The notes under the pieces are model-generated. The model was not told the origin of the DNA. It ran no database searches and was given only the letters and a program-made list of their open reading frames with translations. From contig JANYBW010000042.1 in NCBI GenBank assembly GCA_025360585.1, positions 62,001-126,000 on the forward strand: DNA of 64,000 nucleotides, read 5' to 3'. Source of the DNA: Actinomycetes bacterium. Its GTDB lineage: Bacteria > Actinomycetota > Acidimicrobiia > IMCC26256 > PALSA-610. A program made the translations under genes and the position numbers. This document shows, one piece after another, positions 61,579 to 64,000 of the stretch. Position 1 is the stretch's first letter. Each line of letters begins with the position of its first letter.

Positions 61579-62496
61579 ATGAATCAAGGTCGTGAATCAC
61601 GTGTTGGTGCGTTCGCGTTGACCGCCGACGAACGCGCACAGTTTCACAACGACGGTTTCATCATTGTTCCCAAAGCGCTCACCGCATCGCAACGAAACGC
61701 GGTTGAAGAAGTTGCTCGAAATCACGACGAGTTGTTTCGTGAGCGCGCCGATACTGGCCCCTACAACGTGTTGAATGAACACGATCTGGTTGGCCAAGAA
61801 CCGGTGTGGATGGAACTCGTCGACAATCCAGCCGTCCTTGCCAAAGTTGTCGCGCTTATGGGTTGGAATATCCAACTGTTCCATACGCAATTGCTTGTCA
61901 CTCCTCCCGCACCTGCGGGCGCGACGCCGGGACCGTACGGATGGCATCAGGACAACAACCGGATGAACCGCGATTTCGATACCACTTTGCATCCGATGGT
62001 GTCGCTGAAAGTCGGGTACTTCATCACCGCACTTTCGGCTCCGGGAATGGGCAATCTCTGTGTCGCTCCCGGATCGCACCGCATGGCGCAGGGAGCAGCT
62101 CTTGTGCAAACGGGCGAGCAAGCCGGAGAGCATCCGGGCGAGTTTCCAGCCTTTCGCGGTTCCGCGAGTTGGCCGCAAGCCGAACCGCCCACCACGGTTG
62201 AAGTCCTGGCGGAACCCGGCGATGCCATTATCTTCGATCGTCGAATCTGGCATTCGGCGAGCACGAATACTTCAACAATCACAAGGATATTCGCGACCTA
62301 CGGCTACTCGTATCGCTGGTTACGACCAAAATCCGCGATGAACTTCGGCGCTGACCTCGCCGCATTCGCACCCGTCTGCCGTCAGCTTCTGGGCTGGGCC
62401 ACGAGCGCGAACGGCTACTTCGATCCGCTCGACGAGGACGTTCCGTTGCGGGCTTGGGTACGCGAACATTTCGGCGAGGATGCTGTACGCTCCTAG
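61579..62496 (+). CDS. Phytanoyl-CoA dioxygenase family protein
   Basis: A non-heme iron 2-oxoglutarate dioxygenase of 305 residues. The iron ligands are His123 and Asp125 (YGWHQDNNR) and His225 (RRIWHSASTN), with Arg236 for 2-oxoglutarate in TSTITRIF. GMGNLCVAPGSHRM is the conserved segment between. A typical N terminus, LTADERAQFHNDGFIIVPKAL, resembles ectoine hydroxylase and PhyH-type enzymes. The substrate is not determined. It starts 28 bp after the pentapeptide-repeat gene on the same strand. The 3' side holds the 13-bp tandem repeat. Confidence 0.92.
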   Translation: MNQGRESRVGAFALTADERAQFHNDGFIIVPKALTASQRNAVEEVARNHDELFRERADTGPYNVLNEHDLVGQEPVWMELVDNPAVLAKVVALMGWNIQLFHTQLLVTPPAPAGATPGPYGWHQDNNRMNRDFDTTLHPMVSLKVGYFITALSAPGMGNLCVAPGSHRMAQGAALVQTGEQAGEHPGEFPAFRGSASWPQAEPPTTVEVLAEPGDAIIFDRRIWHSASTNTSTITRIFATYGYSYRWLRPKSAMNFGADLAAFAPVCRQLLGWATSANGYFDPLDEDVPLRAWVREHFGEDAVRS

Positions 62497-62518
62497 CTTG
62501 GAATCGGACCAGCGCTTT

Positions 62519-62570
62519 GGGCCGGGTAATTGGGCCGGTTAATTGGGCCGGTTAATTGGGCCGGTTAATT
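62519..62570. repeat. 13-bp tandem repeat, 4 units, between convergent genes
   Basis: GGGCCGGGTAATT followed by three identical GGGCCGGTTAATT units (62519-62531, 62532-62544, 62545-62557 and 62558-62570). They fill the 77-bp space between the stops at 62496 and 62574. Confidence 0.95.
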
Positions 62571-62573
62571 GGG

Positions 62574-63467
62574 TTAGCGATTCGGCCAGAGGTCTGCGGG
62601 GCCACCGGGATAGCCCTTTGCGGCCCGGATTGCTTGGCCGAACGGGAGCAGCGTTTCGATCAGCGACGAAAGATCATCACCCAACGCGTTGAGCGCCGGA
62701 GCGAGTTGTAGATCCGTAGCTACTTCGATGGCTTCGCGTCCCGCGCGACCCGCATCAGTGAGTTGTGCATCGGCGTCGAACCAACCGCGATCACATAGCC
62801 GTTGTTGGGCCGCATCGAACTGTTCGTCGCTCCATGCACGCGTGCGGGCATAGCTGCGTAATTCCAGCCCCATGTACCGCTCCGACAATAAATTGATTTC
62901 GGTTGCGTCAACGCCAGCGCTAATCCACGCTGCGGTGTGCGAATCACCTCTGTATTCGCGCAGCATGTCGCCGAGCTGAAAGAGTCGGTGCCATGGATCA
63001 TCGCCGTCTTCGAAGTGCTGTTGGGCTCCGGCGAACAGCGCTCGGCCCTCGGGCCGTAGCGGATCGACCGCCTTGCGCAAAAGACCACCGGCAACCTCCA
63101 CTGCTCCGAGCGCCTCGACACCGAGCACGCGTTGGAGTTGCGCAACCGCTCCTTGTCTGCGGGCGAATCGGATTGCCGTCGCGTTCGTGAGGGTCCAGCC
63201 GTAGTCGACTGAGGCGATGACCGCAACGGGGCTAAAGACGCCAAATGCCGCAGCGACCACGTTGCCCGCAACATCGCCCATCAGCGATCCGCGGCTCGTG
63301 AAGTATGCCGGGCCGTCGGGCAGTGCGAGCCCATCAAGCGATGCTGGGCTGGGTGCAAACCCGAGGCCTTGATACGCGGTGTGGGCTTCGGCGGCGAAGT
63401 AGACCTGGCCGATAACCGGCTCGAGCGCCGCTGCGAGGCGGCGCGCGGGAATTGTGGTGTTATTCAT
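62574..63467 (-). CDS. SCO6745/SalK-like winged-helix protein
   Basis: A 297-residue protein of the actinobacterial SCO6745 family (SalK-like). Landmarks are ARRLAAALEPVIGQVYFAAE near the N terminus, YFTSRGSLMGDVAGNVVAAA, WHRLFQLGDMLREYRGDSH in the centre, and a C-terminal winged-helix region (DRGWFDADAQLTDAGRAGRE). Family members are often near secondary-metabolite genes, and no catalytic role is firmly known. ATG 63467 is preferred to GTG 63476. It is divergent from the partial gene at 63579. Confidence 0.88.
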   Translation of the reverse strand: MNNTTIPARRLAAALEPVIGQVYFAAEAHTAYQGLGFAPSPASLDGLALPDGPAYFTSRGSLMGDVAGNVVAAAFGVFSPVAVIASVDYGWTLTNATAIRFARRQGAVAQLQRVLGVEALGAVEVAGGLLRKAVDPLRPEGRALFAGAQQHFEDGDDPWHRLFQLGDMLREYRGDSHTAAWISAGVDATEINLLSERYMGLELRSYARTRAWSDEQFDAAQQRLCDRGWFDADAQLTDAGRAGREAIEVATDLQLAPALNALGDDLSSLIETLLPFGQAIRAAKGYPGGPADLWPNR

Positions 63468-63515
63468 AGTTGGCACGATTCGGCTCCTTTTTCGGGCTCG
63501 CAGCGCCCGATAATC

Positions 63516-63544
63516 TCGACAAATGGGATAAATCCCCTTATAAT
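63516..63544 (+). promoter_or_regulatory. Sigma-70 promoter
   Basis: The -35 TCGACA (63516-63521) and a perfect -10 TATAAT (63539-63544) are 17 bp apart, in a locally AT-rich stretch. Transcription would begin near 63551, 28 bases before the ATG at 63579, which is preceded by GGAGG. Confidence 0.75.
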
Positions 63545-63578
63545 CCTCGGACCTGCAAGACGGTAGTTGGAGGATGTA

Positions 63579-64000
63579 ATGGGTCTGAGGTTACTGCGCA
63601 GCGCTGCTGGACCACGCGAGTCGTCGCGTCGTCGTCGGCCGCGTTCAGCAGGCACGCCCACTGCGACTCCACCACTCGATGCGGACTTCGCAAAGCCCGT
63701 AGAGGTGCACAATCCTCACGACACGACGATGATTGTGCGCATCGGCGTGACCCTCACTCAAGTTTCAGGGTTCGGGCCGAGCGCTCAGGTAGCCGATTGG
63801 ATTGCCCGGGCCTCGATGGTGTCGGCGCGCATCGTGACTCCGGACGCGATTGATATGGCGCGCCTCGTTCACGATTCAGTAGCGACTGCATCCGATTCGC
63901 AGCGGCTGAACCGCGAAGCGCAACTTGAGGCGTTGGAATCCCGGGCGCTTTGGCTCGAAGATCGGATCAACGCGATCCAATTCGGTTCGCCGTTGCCGAC
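63579..64000 (+). CDS. Unknown protein (5' part; cut by the window end)
   Basis: An open frame of 140 codons without a stop before the window end. ATG 63579 follows GGAGG (63569-63573) and a consensus promoter. The N terminus is basic (ESSRRRRPRS), followed by a beta-rich stretch (VEVHNPHDTTMIVRIGVTL) and a helical part (RLNREAQLEALESRALWLED) at the edge. No family is recognised from this part. Confidence 0.75.
   Translation, partial: MGLRLLRSAAGPRESSRRRRPRSAGTPTATPPLDADFAKPVEVHNPHDTTMIVRIGVTLTQVSGFGPSAQVADWIARASMVSARIVTPDAIDMARLVHDSVATASDSQRLNREAQLEALESRALWLEDRINAIQFGSPLP

Overview
The window reads as chromosomal DNA of a high-GC Gram-positive bacterium, most likely an actinobacterium of the class Acidimicrobiia. 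This is an inference from gene content: homodimeric AceE, two WXG100 proteins beside an FHA-FtsK secretion ATPase, two luciferase-like oxidoreductases (one F420-type), a SCO6745/SalK-like protein, a P450 and several acyl-CoA enzymes. Genes are dense, on both strands, and in short operons with ATGA, GTGA or TGATG overlaps. There is no rRNA, transposase, integrase, phage or CRISPR array.

Layout. 1-8.4 kb: lipid and acyl-CoA metabolism (acyl-CoA dehydrogenase cut by the window edge, P450, MFS exporter, agmatinase-family hydrolase, SDR, a pair of small unknown proteins, Nudix, crotonase), then tRNA-Cys. 8.6-12.4 kb: a divergent pair of cell-wall hydrolases (M23 and NlpC/P60) and a GT87-like glycosyltransferase. 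12.5-19.6 kb: a compact type VII (Esx) secretion locus on the minus strand, with a strong promoter at 19550-19579 followed by two WXG100 proteins, a large WXG-containing protein, an unknown accessory protein and a 1532-residue Ubl-FHA-FtsK ATPase. 19.6-26.5 kb: SDR, sulfotransferase, a DUF1501/DUF1800 pair, and a divergent two-component system. 26.6-35.1 kb: aceE, nitroreductase, amidase, desaturase, M20 hydrolase, EthD-like protein, tRNA-Val. 35.3-41.7 kb: a DUF4160/DUF2442 pair, a lipoprotein, a PMT-like glycosyltransferase and a spermidine-synthase-like membrane protein. 41.7-64 kb: accessory metabolism (a frameshifted Abhydrolase_10 gene, two phytanoyl-CoA-dioxygenase-like proteins, fumarylacetoacetase-like protein, a second sulfotransferase, a hydrolase-adenylate cyclase fusion, two luciferase-like oxidoreductases, a two-subunit molybdenum hydroxylase, and a small membrane protein with a pentapeptide-repeat protein).

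Beyond the genes, the window is rich in short repeats. Tandem repeats with 6-, 12- or 15-bp units expand in frame inside at least seven proteins, while 13- and 32-bp units lie between genes. A 44-bp intergenic repeat with inverted ends occurs four times at two loci, a repeat of about 64 bp occurs twice in opposite orientation, and several long perfect inverted repeats (17, 15, 13 and 11 bp arms) lie between genes. The strongest candidates for something undescribed are the compact Esx locus, the 44-bp repeat family and the small membrane/pentapeptide-repeat gene pair.
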